59,213 bases of DNA. It comes from an uncultured bacterium. GTDB lineage: Bacteria; Actinomycetota; Coriobacteriia; Coriobacteriales; Coriobacteriaceae. Below, piece after piece: positions 15,074-23,130 of this stretch. The stretch is taken from the NCBI GenBank assembly GCA_905215385.1, contig CAJMPY010000017.1:1-59213 (forward strand), read 5' to 3'. A program made the position numbers and the translations under genes. Under the pieces are notes generated by a model. The model worked only from the letters and a program-made list of their open reading frames with translations. It did no database searches and had not been told where the DNA came from. Position 1 is the first letter of the stretch; the number at the start of each line of letters is the position of its first letter.

Positions 15074-16585
15074 TTATCGATACGTTACGCTCTGTTGGGA
15101 GTCCTTGACTACGACGTCGTGGGCTCCGCCTTCGACGATCGAGGTCGAGGAGACCAGGGTCAGGCGTGCCTTTTCCTGGAGCTCGGGGATCGAGAGGGCG
15201 CCGCAGTTGCACATCGTGGACTTGACCTTGTAGAGCGTGCCGCCCACGCCGTCCTTGAGGGAGCCGGCGTAGGGAACGTAGGAGTCGACGCCCTCGACGA
15301 AGCTGAGCTTCGCGGCGCCGCCCAGGTCGTAGCGCTGCCAGTTGCGGGCACGCGCAGAACCCTCGCCCCAGTACTCCTTCATGTACTGGCCGTTGACGTT
15401 GACGCGCTCGGTCGGGCTCTCGTCAAAGCGGGCGAAGTAGCGGCCCAGCATCATAAAGTCGGCGCCCATGGCAAGGGCGAGCGTCATGTGGTAGTCGTAG
15501 ACGATACCGCCGTCGGAGCACACGGGCACGTAGACGCCGGTCTCCTCGTAGTACTCGTCGCGAGCGCGGCAGACATCGATCAGCGCGGTGGCCTGACCAC
15601 GGCCGATACCCTTGGTCTCGCGGGTAATGCAGATGGAGCCGCCGCCGATACCGACCTTGATGAAGTCGGCACCGCAGTCGGCCAAAAAGCGGAAGCCCTC
15701 GGCGTCGACGACGTTACCGGCACCGACCTTGACGTCCTCGCCGTAGTTAGCGCGGATCCACTCGATGGTGCGCTTCTGCCACTCGCTGAAGCCCTCGGAA
15801 GAGTCAATGCACAGGACGTCGGCACCGGCCTCGATAAGCAGCGGCACGCGCTCGGCATAGTCGCGGGTGTTGATGCCGGCGCCGACCATGTAGCGCTTAT
15901 CGCCGTCGAGCAGCTCGTTGGGGTTAGTCTTGTGGCTGTCGTAGTCCTTGCGGAAAACGATGCCCATCAGGTGATCGTAGTCGTCGACGATGGGCAGGGC
16001 GTTGAGCTTGTTATCCCAGATGACGTCGTTGGCAACCTTGAGGCTGATGTTCTTGTCGCCCACGATGAGCTGCTCACGCGGGGTCATGAACTCGGAAACC
16101 TTCTTCTGGTGGTCATCGCGGCTGGGGCGATAGTCACGGCTGGTGACGATACCCAGGAGCTTGCCCTTGGGAGTGCCGTCGTCGGTGACCGGCATGGTGG
16201 AGTGGCCGGTCTTCTCCTTGAGCTCGATGACCTGCTCCATGGTCATGTCGGGGGTCAGCGTGGAATCGGACTGAACAAAGCCGGCCTTGTGATCCTTAAC
16301 GGCCTTGACCATAGCAGCCTCGGACTCGGGGGTCTGAGAACCGTAAATGAAGGACAGGCCACCCTCGGTAGCGAGCGCGACACCCATGTCGACGCCCGAG
16401 ACGGACTGCATGATGGCGGAAACCATGGGGATGTTCAGGGTGATTGCCGGCTTCTCACCGCGCTTGAAGCGGGTTAGCGGCGTCTTAAGAGAGACGTTGT
16501 TGGGGATGCACTGCGAGGACGAGTAACCAGGGACCAGCAGATACTCCGAAAACGTGTGGGACTCACCGGGAAAGAACGTAGCCAT
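15074..16585 (-). CDS. guaB: IMP dehydrogenase
   Basis: Catalyses NAD-dependent oxidation of IMP to XMP, the first step toward GMP. The 503-residue protein is a TIM barrel with a CBS pair inserted after about residue 100 (STMPVTDDGTPKGKLLGIVT, LNALPIVDDYDHLMGIV). The catalytic loop GIGGGSICITRE contains the active-site Cys. Further motifs are VPVCSDGGIVYDYHM, MLGRYFARFDESPTE and ARNWQRYDLGG on the mobile flap. It resembles the Tritrichomonas foetus-type enzyme rather than the 490-residue form found in many bacteria (from memory of that sequence, not aligned here). AAGGAG lies six bases before the ATG. Confidence 0.95.
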   Translation of the reverse strand: MATFFPGESHTFSEYLLVPGYSSSQCIPNNVSLKTPLTRFKRGEKPAITLNIPMVSAIMQSVSGVDMGVALATEGGLSFIYGSQTPESEAAMVKAVKDHKAGFVQSDSTLTPDMTMEQVIELKEKTGHSTMPVTDDGTPKGKLLGIVTSRDYRPSRDDHQKKVSEFMTPREQLIVGDKNISLKVANDVIWDNKLNALPIVDDYDHLMGIVFRKDYDSHKTNPNELLDGDKRYMVGAGINTRDYAERVPLLIEAGADVLCIDSSEGFSEWQKRTIEWIRANYGEDVKVGAGNVVDAEGFRFLADCGADFIKVGIGGGSICITRETKGIGRGQATALIDVCRARDEYYEETGVYVPVCSDGGIVYDYHMTLALAMGADFMMLGRYFARFDESPTERVNVNGQYMKEYWGEGSARARNWQRYDLGGAAKLSFVEGVDSYVPYAGSLKDGVGGTLYKVKSTMCNCGALSIPELQEKARLTLVSSTSIVEGGAHDVVVKDSQQSVTYR

Positions 16586-16664
16586 GTTTCTCCTTTTTCC
16601 ATGCGACCGGTCGGCTGCAGGCCTCGTAGGACCCAGCCCAACCTTGGGCGCCCAATACTGGGGA

Positions 16665-16693
16665 AGTATCTTAACGCACTTTGACTGCTACAA
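16665..16693 (-). promoter_or_regulatory. Possible guaB promoter
   Basis: On the minus strand TTGTAG and GATACT are separated by 17 bases; the predicted start is about 72 bases upstream of guaB. The match is moderate. The divergent regulator gene at 16779 begins just beyond it. Confidence 0.4.
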
Positions 16694-16778
16694 TGCATGG
16701 TTTAGAAAGAGCACACGAGGGTTTGACGCAGGCTTTGCGTTTGCCCAGCAAACACTTTAGCGGGGAGACGTGGAGCGT

Positions 16779-17126
16779 ATGAAGTACAAGACGACGGCAA
16801 AGTTGGTCATTCAAGCGTGCGACAAGGATTTGCCGGGCGTGTTCGGCCATGGCTGCGTCTTGCTGCTGCAGGGTATTGCCCGGGAGCACTCACTCAACCG
16901 CGCCGCCAAAAGCATGGGCATGGCGTATTCTAAGGCCTGGCGCATCGTGAACGAGGCCGAAGGGCAGCTGGGATGCAAACTCATCGAGCGCGACGGCGCC
17001 CGCGGATCCACGCTCACGCCCTCCGGCGAGCGAGCCATAGCGGTGTACGAGGAGCTGCAGGCCGACATCAACCAAGTAATTGCCGCAAAGGCCAACGACC
17101 TCATCGCCAGCATCAACGCAGGATAG
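16779..17126 (+). CDS. ModE/LysR-type winged-helix DNA-binding protein
   Basis: A 115-residue single-domain regulator. It begins with a short strand (TAKLVIQACDKDLPGVFGHGC), followed by the winged helix typical of ModE N-terminal domains: LLLQGIAREHSLNRAAKSMGMAYSKAWRIV and NEAEGQLGCKLIERDGARGSTLTPSG. There is no effector or molybdate-binding TOBE domain, so it is the shortened form often found in gut actinobacteria and clostridia; the ligand is unknown. Start choice: ATG 16779 has GGAG four bases upstream; a GTG nine bases earlier is possible. It is divergent from guaB and convergent with the next gene. Confidence 0.8.
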   Translation: MKYKTTAKLVIQACDKDLPGVFGHGCVLLLQGIAREHSLNRAAKSMGMAYSKAWRIVNEAEGQLGCKLIERDGARGSTLTPSGERAIAVYEELQADINQVIAAKANDLIASINAG

Positions 17127-17176
17127 TCCTTTTGGGACTGAATTGTTGTCCAGCGCGCCCTCGGATTGAGGCTCGC

Positions 17177-17336
17177 GCCACAAAATGGGCCCATCTACTA
17201 CGTTTAGTTGAATACCCTAGACCATACCGGGCATTATGAAAATAAAACCGCTGGTAGACAGCTTGGCGATTTTCAAAATAAGCGGGTATGGTCGACCCCT
17301 ACGGCTTAAACGTAGTAAATAGGCCGTTTTCGTGGC
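17177..17336. repeat. 160-bp inverted-repeat element, copy 1
   Basis: Begins GCCACAAAATGGGCC and ends with the mirror GGCCGTTTTCGTGGC; the arms contain TACTACGTTTA and run about 30 bases. It is the same length as, and in inverted orientation to, the copy at 57234-57393, with similar interior (GAAAATCG, CTACCAGCGGTTTTA). It lies between two convergent genes, directly after the PLP enzyme stop. Confidence 0.85.
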
Positions 17337-17351
17337 ACAGACCCCGATTAG

Positions 17352-18344
17352 CTACTTGCGGAGGGCGTTGTCTAGGGTGGCGGCCACGATCAGGGGGTTG
17401 TCGGTGCCGACGAAGAGGCGGATGGTGCACCCCTGCTTGCCGCGTGGAGCCGAAAGGCGCGTCGTTGCGCCGCCGGCCGGCGATGTACGAAACTCCCCCG
17501 GCAAAGCATCGAACAAATCGCCCGCACTGCGCTCGATAAGGTCAAACTCAACTGCCGGACCAAAGCCGTGCTCGAGGATTCCAGTTGCAACCGCATGGTC
17601 GGGATGCGAGCTCAGTCCGGGATAGCGCACGGCGTGCACCATCTCATTGACAGCCAAGTACTCGGCCAGCGCACGTGCGCGGTCGAAATGTGCCTGCATG
17701 CGGGCATCGAGCGAGTCCAGCCCACACTCCAGCACGTCGGCCTCCTCGGTAGAAAGGTCGAGCGCCGACGCACCGCAGCCCGCAAACAACGCGTGCACGC
17801 ATTCAGCCGCGGCATCCACGCGATGGCGCTTGAGCTGCGAGCGCGCCACCGAAGCGGCAACCAGCTTGCGCGGAGCCTTACCGGCGCATACGCGATCGAG
17901 CGCCTCGAGCGACAGCGCAGCGCCCAGCCGCAACGGATCGCAGCCAAAGACGCATGCCACGGTGTTGTCCACAACCAGCAGCGCATGGGCCTCACGCGCC
18001 GCCCGACCCAGCGTACGCAGATCGGGCACGCGCAATCCAAACCCGCCAATAGAGTTGACGAACCACCACAGGTGCAGCCCCTCGACCTCAAACGAAGCAT
18101 CAAAGCCCTCGGACGCAGCAGTAAACGCCGCAACCGACGGCTCCTCCACCATAGCCACGTCGCAGCACTCAAAGCCGCGCGCAAACGCATCGGCAAAGTC
18201 ATCGGCAAACGCAACCAGGCGATCGCCGGGACGTACAATCCCCAACAGAGACAGCGCCGCCGGCACATGCGGCGCTGCAGCAAGACGCGCCTCACGCGCG
18301 CCGGCCCTTGCAGCCCAGGCCTCTTCTAGCTGCTGTACGTCCAC
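17352..18344 (-). CDS. Diverged PLP-dependent Cys/Met metabolism-type enzyme
   Basis: A 330-residue protein related to the cystathionine gamma-synthase/methionine gamma-lyase fold. Visible matches are LLVVDNT (the Asp that contacts the PLP ring nitrogen), DVLECGLDSLDARMQAHFDRA, VRYPGLSSHPDHAVA and a C-terminal IRLFVGTDNP. The usual SATKY segment carrying the Schiff-base lysine is not recognisable; AGKAPRK occupies that region, so activity cannot be assumed. GTG 18344 is preferred because AAGGGA lies nine bases ahead; an ATG at 18362 sits next to the T-run of an upstream terminator and lacks a Shine-Dalgarno. Substrate unknown. Confidence 0.65.
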   Translation of the reverse strand: MDVQQLEEAWAARAGAREARLAAAPHVPAALSLLGIVRPGDRLVAFADDFADAFARGFECCDVAMVEEPSVAAFTAASEGFDASFEVEGLHLWWFVNSIGGFGLRVPDLRTLGRAAREAHALLVVDNTVACVFGCDPLRLGAALSLEALDRVCAGKAPRKLVAASVARSQLKRHRVDAAAECVHALFAGCGASALDLSTEEADVLECGLDSLDARMQAHFDRARALAEYLAVNEMVHAVRYPGLSSHPDHAVATGILEHGFGPAVEFDLIERSAGDLFDALPGEFRTSPAGGATTRLSAPRGKQGCTIRLFVGTDNPLIVAATLDNALRK

Positions 18345-18372
18345 GCGGCACCGTCCCTTCATAAGCAAAAAA

Positions 18373-18403
18373 CCCACGATGCGGGTGTTCCCCGCATCGT
18401 GGG
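18373..18403 (-). terminator. Strong intrinsic terminator just upstream of the PLP enzyme gene
   Basis: CCCACGATGCGGG pairs perfectly with CCCGCATCGTGGG across five bases and is followed on the minus strand by T6. It ends the decayed epimerase transcript, or acts in the leader of the PLP gene: a TATACT lies about 11 bases upstream of the hairpin on the same strand. Confidence 0.8.
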
Positions 18404-18441
18404 CAACGGCTGCAGTATAGCGCCGATAGGCGACGAAACGC

Positions 18442-19178
18442 CTAGATGCTGAGCGTGTGATAGGTCACGCTCGCACCCGGAGCGTCAACGGTCACGCCAT
18501 AGGCCTCGGGTGGCCAAAAGCGTCTGCAACGTCGAGCATCTCAAAGTTGGCATCCCAGCTGTCAAAGATACGATGCACCAACACCGCGAGTTCCTCGGCA
18601 CACAGCAGGGGAAACGGCGCATCTGCCGCACCCTGAAGCGCGACCGACCCGCCCGAGCATGCCTCGAACAACGGCATCAAAAATGGGTCGGTTAATGCCG
18701 GCGATGCGGTATACAGATACGGCACGCGCAGGACTTTGGCTTGGATGCCGTCGCGCGATGCATAGTAACGGCACAGGTCGTTGGCAGCGCGGGCGATAAT
18801 GCCCTTGCCCGTCTGGGCCCCACTGGCGGCCGTGGCGTCGTCGTCACATCCGCCAGTGGTGCCCTCTGCACCCGCGGGCCCCGCAATAAACAGCAGCTGC
18901 ACATTGCGTCCCATACAGGCACGAAACACCGAGCGCAGCAGCCCAATGTCGCCAAAAGTCACGGTATGCGGGGTGAGGTAGGTAGAAAGGTAGACCACGC
19001 GCTCAAACTCGTAGGCCTGGTCCAGGTGCTGGAGGAGCTCTTTCCACGAAGCATGGGGCGACGACTCATCGCGGCGCGCGTCCTGCGCGGCTACGACCTA
19101 CACATGGTCGCCGGGGAACGCCTTGGAGCAAAAGTCATCGTCAACATATGCGGTGTTGCCAACAACCAGCACTTCCAC
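18442..19178 (-). pseudogene. Decayed NAD-dependent epimerase/SDR-like gene
   Basis: Reading from a GTG at 19178 with a GGGGAGGGGG ahead gives MEVLVVGNTAYVDDDF, a Rossmann-like start. An in-frame TAG follows at 19098-19100 (codon 27). The same frame then continues without stop for about 200 codons through FERVVYLSTYLTPHTV and VLRVPYLYTASPALTDPF. Near 18508 the frame ends early, but a one-base shift restores a continuing reading EAYGVTVDAPG to a TAG at 18442. One nonsense and one frameshift lesion argue for a pseudogene; sequencing error is the alternative. SDR/epimerase membership is inferred from general pattern. Confidence 0.65.
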
Positions 19179-19333
19179 GGCGTTCCCCCTCCCCAAAAAT
19201 CTACTTTTGCCATAGTCAAACATGCGTATTGTACGCTGTAAAAGCGAGCCAAGGCGCCTTTAAGGCTGTTTTAAGAACTTTTTAGAGGATGTGAGAGCGG
19301 CAACTCATTCGACTTAGATTCATCGAGGAAATG

Positions 19334-19786
19334 CTATTCGCTCTGAAAAGGCACATCGCAATCTGCTGACAGCTCTGCAGGGAGAATGGCAGGCAATGTA
19401 AGCGCTCCCATGGGTGAAAGTCCAGTAACAACCATCAAATAGCTCTTTGCATGGGCATATGCCATCGAAATAGCATTTGAAAGAAGGTAGTGACGCGCCT
19501 CGTCATCGGGAGAGTTCATTGGCATTTGCGCTGAAACCGAGATGGATACTGTAACGCCAGCGTGCATCTTCTCCTGTGCACCTTCGTCTCTGTCAAGGAG
19601 GCTGCCAATTACGCACATCTTTAGACTTGCGCGTGCATCATTACCTTTTTTCGAAAGATGGACATCTTGGTAGCTAACGTCAACTTTTAATTCCATGTTA
19701 TCCGAGGGCGAATCCTCGATATGGAAATCGGAGTCAACGACGAACAAATGAACGACTTGAATCGGAGCAATAAAATCCCCACTCAT
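19334..19786 (-). CDS. SecB-like chaperone of a toxin-antitoxin-chaperone module
   Basis: A 150-residue protein with the SecB fold pattern: N-terminal strand IQVVHLFVVDSDFHIEDSP, mid strands MELKVDVSYQDVHLSK and GVTVSISVSAQ, then the helix and loop LLSNAISMAYAHAKSYLMVVTGLSPMGALTLPAILP. That last segment corresponds to the region ending in the conserved proline-rich tail of SecB. Its ATG overlaps the stop of the HTH antitoxin gene by four bases, the arrangement of TAC systems in which a SecB-like chaperone protects the antitoxin. A secretion-only role is unlikely in this context. Confidence 0.7.
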   Translation of the reverse strand: MSGDFIAPIQVVHLFVVDSDFHIEDSPSDNMELKVDVSYQDVHLSKKGNDARASLKMCVIGSLLDRDEGAQEKMHAGVTVSISVSAQMPMNSPDDEARHYLLSNAISMAYAHAKSYLMVVTGLSPMGALTLPAILPAELSADCDVPFQSE

Positions 19787-20172
19787 GCTGCCAAACCTCC
19801 GGAAATCATCTCGAGATTCACATGCGAGGACGGACGCTCGTTCCTAAAAGACCATTGCTCTCGCACGAAATTGTTGGATGAAAGAAACGGTAGCTCTTTA
19901 GAATAGCTAACGGTAACCTTAGGAACGATATTGATACCCAAAGCAAGCTCGAACCTAGCGATCGTCTTCAGCGTCATATTGGGCTGAGAATTCAACAGCT
20001 TCGAAAGCGACTGAAGGCTCACGCCCATACGCTTTGCCAAATCGCTTTTGCTTAAACCCAGACGCTTCATCTCGCGATGAACAATAAACTCGATATCTAG
20101 CGCGTGTTCATAAGCGCGTGTTTCGCTGGTTTCTGTATCGGCGTAAAAATCAGATAAATCTACTTTATTCAT
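19783..20172 (-). CDS. XRE/HigA-type antitoxin
   Basis: A 129-residue protein with a central helix-turn-helix: EMKRLGLSKSDLAKRMGVS followed by QSLSKLLNSQPNMTLKTI (about residues 45-90). The C-terminal tail after residue 95 is hydrophobic and polar and could be the chaperone-addiction segment seen in TAC antitoxins; that is inference. The ATG at 20172 has GGAG seven bases upstream. It overlaps the SecB-like gene. A 30-bp palindromic operator lies about 235 bases upstream, ahead of a short ORF in the same direction. Confidence 0.75.
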   Translation of the reverse strand: MNKVDLSDFYADTETSETRAYEHALDIEFIVHREMKRLGLSKSDLAKRMGVSLQSLSKLLNSQPNMTLKTIARFELALGINIVPKVTVSYSKELPFLSSNNFVREQWSFRNERPSSHVNLEMISGGLAA

Positions 20173-20212
20173 TGTGTTCTCCGTTTCGAAAGCCAAGTAT
20201 AAAAGTCAAGGC

Positions 20213-20386
20213 TCAGATTCCAGAAGTTGACGTGCTATTCTGGCCGATCATTGTTCGAGCGGTTAATTTCCGCTTAGGGTCTGACAACATTTTCTGGAAT
20301 TGAGAGTTGTCGGGAGAAGCCGTCAATTCCCAAAACGGTCGACCCTTGAGGTCTCTATATTCGACAAGATCATATCCTTCTGCCAA
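20213..20386 (-). CDS. Short ORF, possible truncated HigB-like toxin
   Basis: A TTG at 20386 has GGGAGG six bases upstream and opens a 57-residue frame containing YDLVEYRDLKGRPFWEL. That resembles the first strand and turn of HigB/Gp49-type toxins but stops long before the rest of the fold. It is placed where the toxin of a toxin-antitoxin-chaperone operon belongs: downstream of the operator and 40 bases ahead of the antitoxin. I read it as a toxin remnant or a very short toxin; confidence is low. Confidence 0.35.
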   Translation of the reverse strand: MAEGYDLVEYRDLKGRPFWELTASPDNSQFQKMLSDPKRKLTARTMIGQNSTSTSGI

Positions 20387-20405
20387 AGGGCACCTCCCAT
20401 TTCTA

Positions 20406-20435
20406 GATGAACTTAACTTATAGGTTAAGTTCATC
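20406..20435. promoter_or_regulatory. Palindromic operator of the TAC module
   Basis: Perfect 12-base arms GATGAACTTAAC/GTTAAGTTCATC flank six bases. The spacer and inner arms contain a minus-strand TATAAG, a plausible -10, so a bound antitoxin dimer would cover the promoter. The palindrome ends 20 bases before the TTG of the short ORF. Confidence 0.75.
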
Positions 20436-20643
20436 CATTTAAATACATATAACGAGGTCCAGACAAGATTCCTCTGCCCCAATCGATAAACAAACCAGTC
20501 GAGCTTATGCATAATCCGGAAGTGTGCGGCATATTCTAGACACGTCAACCACACTGGATAGTGGCAACGCTTCTACCTGCGGGTTCTTTTCATGAAAAGG
20601 ACGATGTGCTCGAGGGTTCCAAAATTTGCCGCATGCTTCCGTC

Positions 20644-20784
20644 GGGCGTTTCCGGAAGTGCGGTGAAAACCGAGATCGACAGACCAGACCCCTGTTTTAG
20701 CCTTCCGCGACCTGCGGTTTTGTTGCCGAAATTCGGTTTATGCTCGGAGGTTTCCGATTTTTCCCCGCACTTCCGAAAAGCACC
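20644..20784. repeat. 141-bp inverted-repeat element (core related to the 160-bp family)
   Basis: Arms 20644-20663 and 20765-20784 pair at 16 of 20 positions (TTCCGGAAGTGCGG side). The interior has CGACCTGCGGTTTTG, matching the CTACCTGCGGTTTTA core of the elements at 55803, 57234 and 17177, but the arms are unrelated to theirs. Confidence 0.6.
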
Positions 20785-21062
20785 CTTAAACCGCGCGTCC
20801 CGAAGCGGAAAACCGCCGGATATTTGTTCTCCCCAAATGAGATCCTTGTTTTGCCTGGCCGAATCTTACATCCAAACAAAAAAAGAGGACCGACGCATCA
20901 ACCCTCTTCAGGTGTCGCCCGAAGGCTTCCAGCGCAATTGATTTAATTCTAATCGATATCACTTGTTTGACCACGATCACGTCAACCAGTAGAAGCCGCC
21001 CATGCTCGATCATTCCATTGCCGGGATAGTGCTTGGCTAGTACGTCACACATTGCATACATG

Positions 21063-21101
21063 AAAAAAGGGCAACACTCTCAATTTGAAAGCGTCACCCT
21101 T
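21063..21101 (-). terminator. Probable terminator of the SIR2 gene
   Basis: Minus strand: AAGGG/CCCTT outer arms with an inner ACGCTTTC/GAGAGTGT stem, followed by TTTTTTC. It lies about 200 bases past the SIR2 gene stop. Confidence 0.5.
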
Positions 21102-21297
21102 AAAGCTCCCAAAGAGCTTTTGTATTGCAGGAAGATACTCTACACTATCTTCCCTTGATTGGCGGGTCGAAACAGACACCATTGTGATTTCAAGCAGAAA
21201 GCGTTATATTAAGTATGCATTTGCACGTGGTGTTCGCACTATACGCTCAGATGCCATAGTTTACAAAGATGGCCTTCTTCATAGACGCTAGGTGGGA

Positions 21298-22893
21298 TTA
21301 CTCACTAGTAGCCGATATGTCGAAGGCCTTCTTGTACTTAAGGAAATCATACATTCTAATAAGCCGTTTCAGCTCGCTATTACCGTGGATTATCTTGCGA
21401 TCGTCCATGATGAGCGCCCTCAGATATTCAAGCAACTTATTTAGATCGATCTCATCTTCTTCAAGTAGCACAAGCTTTTTAAATGCTTCCTCAAAGCCTT
21501 CGTTAGCTATAACAGACTGAACCGAGTGTCTAATTCCCGAATGATGATAGCTACCTTTTGCCTTTCGCAGGCTGTTGTTTAGAAAGGCATCTAAATCCTT
21601 TTTCTCATCTATTTCCTTTAGCATCCTTGGGTTAAGAACTTCCCCTGAATACGCGCTTAAGTACTTATACATGGGCAAACCACCCGAGTTGGAAGCAAGC
21701 AACGAAGGAAGGTATTCCTCGACGGCAAGTTTAGGAGCAACATGTTCGTCATCAAACACAACGTCACGATATAAAAGTTCTGCTTTGACCATATGCCCGT
21801 GCCCTAAAGAAGCATTCGCAACACCGATACCCAGCACAAGATGCTGTCCCTCCGGAAGTCTCTCGAGGTCGCTAAAACTCGCTTCGACTACCAGAGAGTC
21901 ATTCGGATCGCCCTCATCAGCCAAGGCGTAGATGCTCCTGCGCAGCTCACGAATAATCCTGGGCGAGAAGGAACATTTGGATTGTCCAATTGCTTCATAC
22001 ACCGCACCAAAATCGTTCGTCCTAATCTCGGTCATGCTTATCTCGCCAATACCTGGAAAAGTAAACGAATGAGTTGAAGTTGCATTTTCTCCCCTAGTAA
22101 GGAAGATAAAGCGCTCTCTAAGCAAAGCAAGATTGTTTGAACCGAGGCAGCGCGAAATCGACATGAGGATAGCTTGGATATCGGGGTCGTTAAGGGAATA
22201 ACCAATAAAAATAATTGGGTATTCCATAAAAATAGTTAACAGCTTGGCCGCCAAGTAATCCTGGGTTTCGGCGAGTTTTGCGTAATCCGCCTCCTCAAGA
22301 ACCATAGATTCAGGATTATCCATGGACCCGTGGATCTTATATATTTCACCCATTTCAAAAGTTCTGTGAAAGACAAGATCGTCCTGACCTACAAAAACTT
22401 TAAACTCTGGAAACAGTGACTCCAATAGACAGTCATAGCTGGTTGTAATGACTCCAGAAATGCGCCGCTTGCCAACCTCCTTCAGAGTATCGAGCTCATG
22501 AGTCATATGGCGAGGCGTAAACGAGGATAGCCTCTCGGCAGCCATGATCTTTAAAACAGATTTACGCCCACGAACATCTTCCGCATGATCATCTCTAAAA
22601 GAAGCGAACCGAGGCTCTTCGAGCACGGCTATCCGCAAATCTTTATCAAGCATCGTCGCGGCAGAGGGCAAAGCGCCATAAGCAGGATTATCTGAACAGC
22701 GGGCGAGGTAGGAATCGAGTCGAAAAGGATCATCAGAAAGACGGGAGCAAAGGTGTCTTAACAAGCCGTCCCAATCGTCGGTCCCCATATATCTACGGGA
22801 AAACCCCGAGCCAACGAATAGATAGGGGCTACGGCCCACTCCATTTATCAGGCTAACAACGCTGTCTACAATGTCATTTCTTTCGGCTTCCAC
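21298..22893 (-). CDS. SIR2-domain protein, probable anti-phage NADase
   Basis: A 531-residue protein with an N-terminal SIR2-like domain: PYLFVGSGFSRRY (nucleotide-binding start), SGVITTSYDCLLESLFPEF, IYKIHGSMDNPESMVLEEADY and IFIGYSLNDPDIQAIL. In bacterial defence proteins this domain usually hydrolyses NAD after phage sensing. The C-terminal 220 residues (from about residue 305) match no domain I know and probably carry sensing or assembly functions. GTG 22893 is chosen because GGGAGG sits seven bases upstream; the longer frame would place that site inside the gene. A TATAAT lies at 22925-22930. No HerA or other partner is adjacent. Confidence 0.75.
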   Translation of the reverse strand: MEAERNDIVDSVVSLINGVGRSPYLFVGSGFSRRYMGTDDWDGLLRHLCSRLSDDPFRLDSYLARCSDNPAYGALPSAATMLDKDLRIAVLEEPRFASFRDDHAEDVRGRKSVLKIMAAERLSSFTPRHMTHELDTLKEVGKRRISGVITTSYDCLLESLFPEFKVFVGQDDLVFHRTFEMGEIYKIHGSMDNPESMVLEEADYAKLAETQDYLAAKLLTIFMEYPIIFIGYSLNDPDIQAILMSISRCLGSNNLALLRERFIFLTRGENATSTHSFTFPGIGEISMTEIRTNDFGAVYEAIGQSKCSFSPRIIRELRRSIYALADEGDPNDSLVVEASFSDLERLPEGQHLVLGIGVANASLGHGHMVKAELLYRDVVFDDEHVAPKLAVEEYLPSLLASNSGGLPMYKYLSAYSGEVLNPRMLKEIDEKKDLDAFLNNSLRKAKGSYHHSGIRHSVQSVIANEGFEEAFKKLVLLEEDEIDLNKLLEYLRALIMDDRKIIHGNSELKRLIRMYDFLKYKKAFDISATSE

Positions 22894-22924
22894 CTTAACG
22901 CCTCCCAACTTCACAATTTAATAA

Positions 22925-22930
22925 ATTATA
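22925..22930 (-). promoter_or_regulatory. -10 element ahead of the SIR2 gene
   Basis: A consensus TATAAT on the minus strand, 32 bases before the chosen GTG. The -35 region is AT-rich without a good TTGACA match. Confidence 0.4.
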
Positions 22931-23130
22931 GAACATTTGTTTGTATATTGCTATAAATATCAATCGTAATCGCATGGGCACCAATCAACTTATGGAACAA
23001 ATAATGCAGCCCAATAGAGCATCAACGCCTAATCATTAGATAACAGTTGATGTTGATTGGCTAAGGCACTTTCTCAGCCGCTTTCGCCAATAGAACGTAC
23101 CCCGCTAATAGGAAAAGAAGCGTTTCCGCC

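Larger units (their letters stand above)
20436..21297. other. 862-bp gap without a supported gene
   Basis: This stretch holds the 141-bp inverted-repeat element at 20644-20784 and an isolated copy of the element core (CTACCTGCGG at 20573). A terminator hairpin for the SIR2 gene lies at 21063-21101. Two further ORFs lack ribosome binding sites and known domains. Confidence 0.6.

Noticed and set aside
20786..21061. A 91-codon minus-strand frame starting MYAMCDVLAKHYPG
   Set aside because: Its start lies in the T-run of a terminator, no ribosome binding site is present, and no homology is recognised.
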